Shown piece after piece: positions 63,676 through 64,000 of a stretch of DNA of 64,000 bases; positions within the stretch are counted from its first letter, which is position 1; each line of letters starts with the position of its first letter. Below the pieces are notes generated by a model. That model saw only the letters and a list, made by a program, of their open reading frames with translations, had not been told where the DNA came from and did not search any database. Both the position numbers and the translations under genes were made by a program. Origin of the DNA: Symbiodinium microadriaticum (Eukaryota > Sar > Dinophyceae > Suessiales > Symbiodiniaceae); the NCBI GenBank assembly GCA_001939145.1, contig LSRX01000308.1:615881-679880 (forward strand). Reading direction: 5' to 3'.

Positions 63676-64000
63676 TCTATCCATCTATTAATAAATATTT
63701 TCATAGCGAAATAATTAGCAATATATTCCAATTTTTTGAATAATTCATAAGCATAAATTCATTCTAGAAATTAACTAAATTCATTTAGAAAAATATCTCT
63801 AAAATATATTCTTTATAGTATAATGTTTTATTATATAATATTTTTCGCCAATTATATAATATTTTCGCCAACTATTAAATTTAAATCTGAAATAAATAAT
63901 AAAAAATTATATGGAGTTTTTTTCATTTTCACCAAGAGTATATCTTCTTCTAAAATTATATATAATGATATAAGATTCTGGACATATTAATACCGAAACA

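Larger units (their letters stand above)
60290..64000. other. AT-rich segment, no recognisable gene
   Basis: From about 60250-60300 the sequence becomes strongly AT-rich (roughly three quarters A+T or more by eye) with long A/T runs, TATATA tracts (60360, 61930, 62280) and TTATTATT stretches. 62340-62830 and 63236-63310 are somewhat richer in GC. The longest open frame (62802-63236) is Ile/Tyr/Phe-rich, without recognisable motifs, and probably reflects base composition. No rRNA, tRNA, cox or cob sequence recognised. Confidence 0.75.

Overview
The window is nuclear DNA of a dinoflagellate, probably of the Symbiodiniaceae/Suessiales type (genus not resolvable from sequence). The evidence is: genes cut into many small exons whose introns mostly start with GC rather than GT and always end in AG; relics of the dinoflagellate spliced leader (TAGCCATTTTGGCTCAAG) in the DNA; TTTAGGG-type telomere repeats; and every recognisable gene on the + strand, as in dinoflagellate unidirectional gene clusters. 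Exons were assembled by eye using protein-family motifs, reading phase and G[C/T/A]...AG borders.

Layout. 3-4735: 3' part of a kinesin-3-like motor gene (motor, FHA, coiled coil). 4740-7900: nothing recognised. 7903-10100: exons of an MFSD5-like transporter. 11800-16138: a CPA2/NHA-type cation/proton antiporter; one intron holds a strictly periodic (TAG)9 array and a 110-N assembly gap. 16440-17198: hypothetical beta-rich protein. 18101-25479: a DEAD-box RNA helicase in 17 exons, reading frame closed over 586 codons; its introns hold a TIR repeat element (19.1-20.95 kb) and an intronless coiled-coil gene (22459-23748). 28057-29915: an eIF4E-family cap-binding protein in 12 exons, frame closed over 197 codons. 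32659-34322 and beyond: a Ser/Thr kinase.

36.1-51.0 kb is a nest of G-run-rich non-LTR retroelements. Copy A has an ORF1 (coiled coil), an APE-RT ORF2 overlapping it by ATGA, and a further long ORF (signal peptide, Pro/Gln/Thr-rich, conserved C-terminal region). Copy B is 5'-truncated with its RT catalytic motif deleted, but keeps the same downstream ORF start. A module of stem-loops followed by a (GA)n tract recurs four times, once joined directly to a spliced-leader relic. 51127-56657 is a complete Copia LTR retrotransposon with short LTRs, a tRNA-Met-like primer site and a perfect 5-bp target duplication, inserted in a minisatellite. 57.0-57.4 kb holds degenerate telomere repeats in outward orientation, and 57.5-60.2 kb more G-run-rich retroelement debris.

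At about 60.25-60.30 kb the composition changes abruptly to very AT-rich DNA that runs to the end of the window with no recognisable gene. It could be a genuine AT island, transferred organelle DNA or a mis-join.
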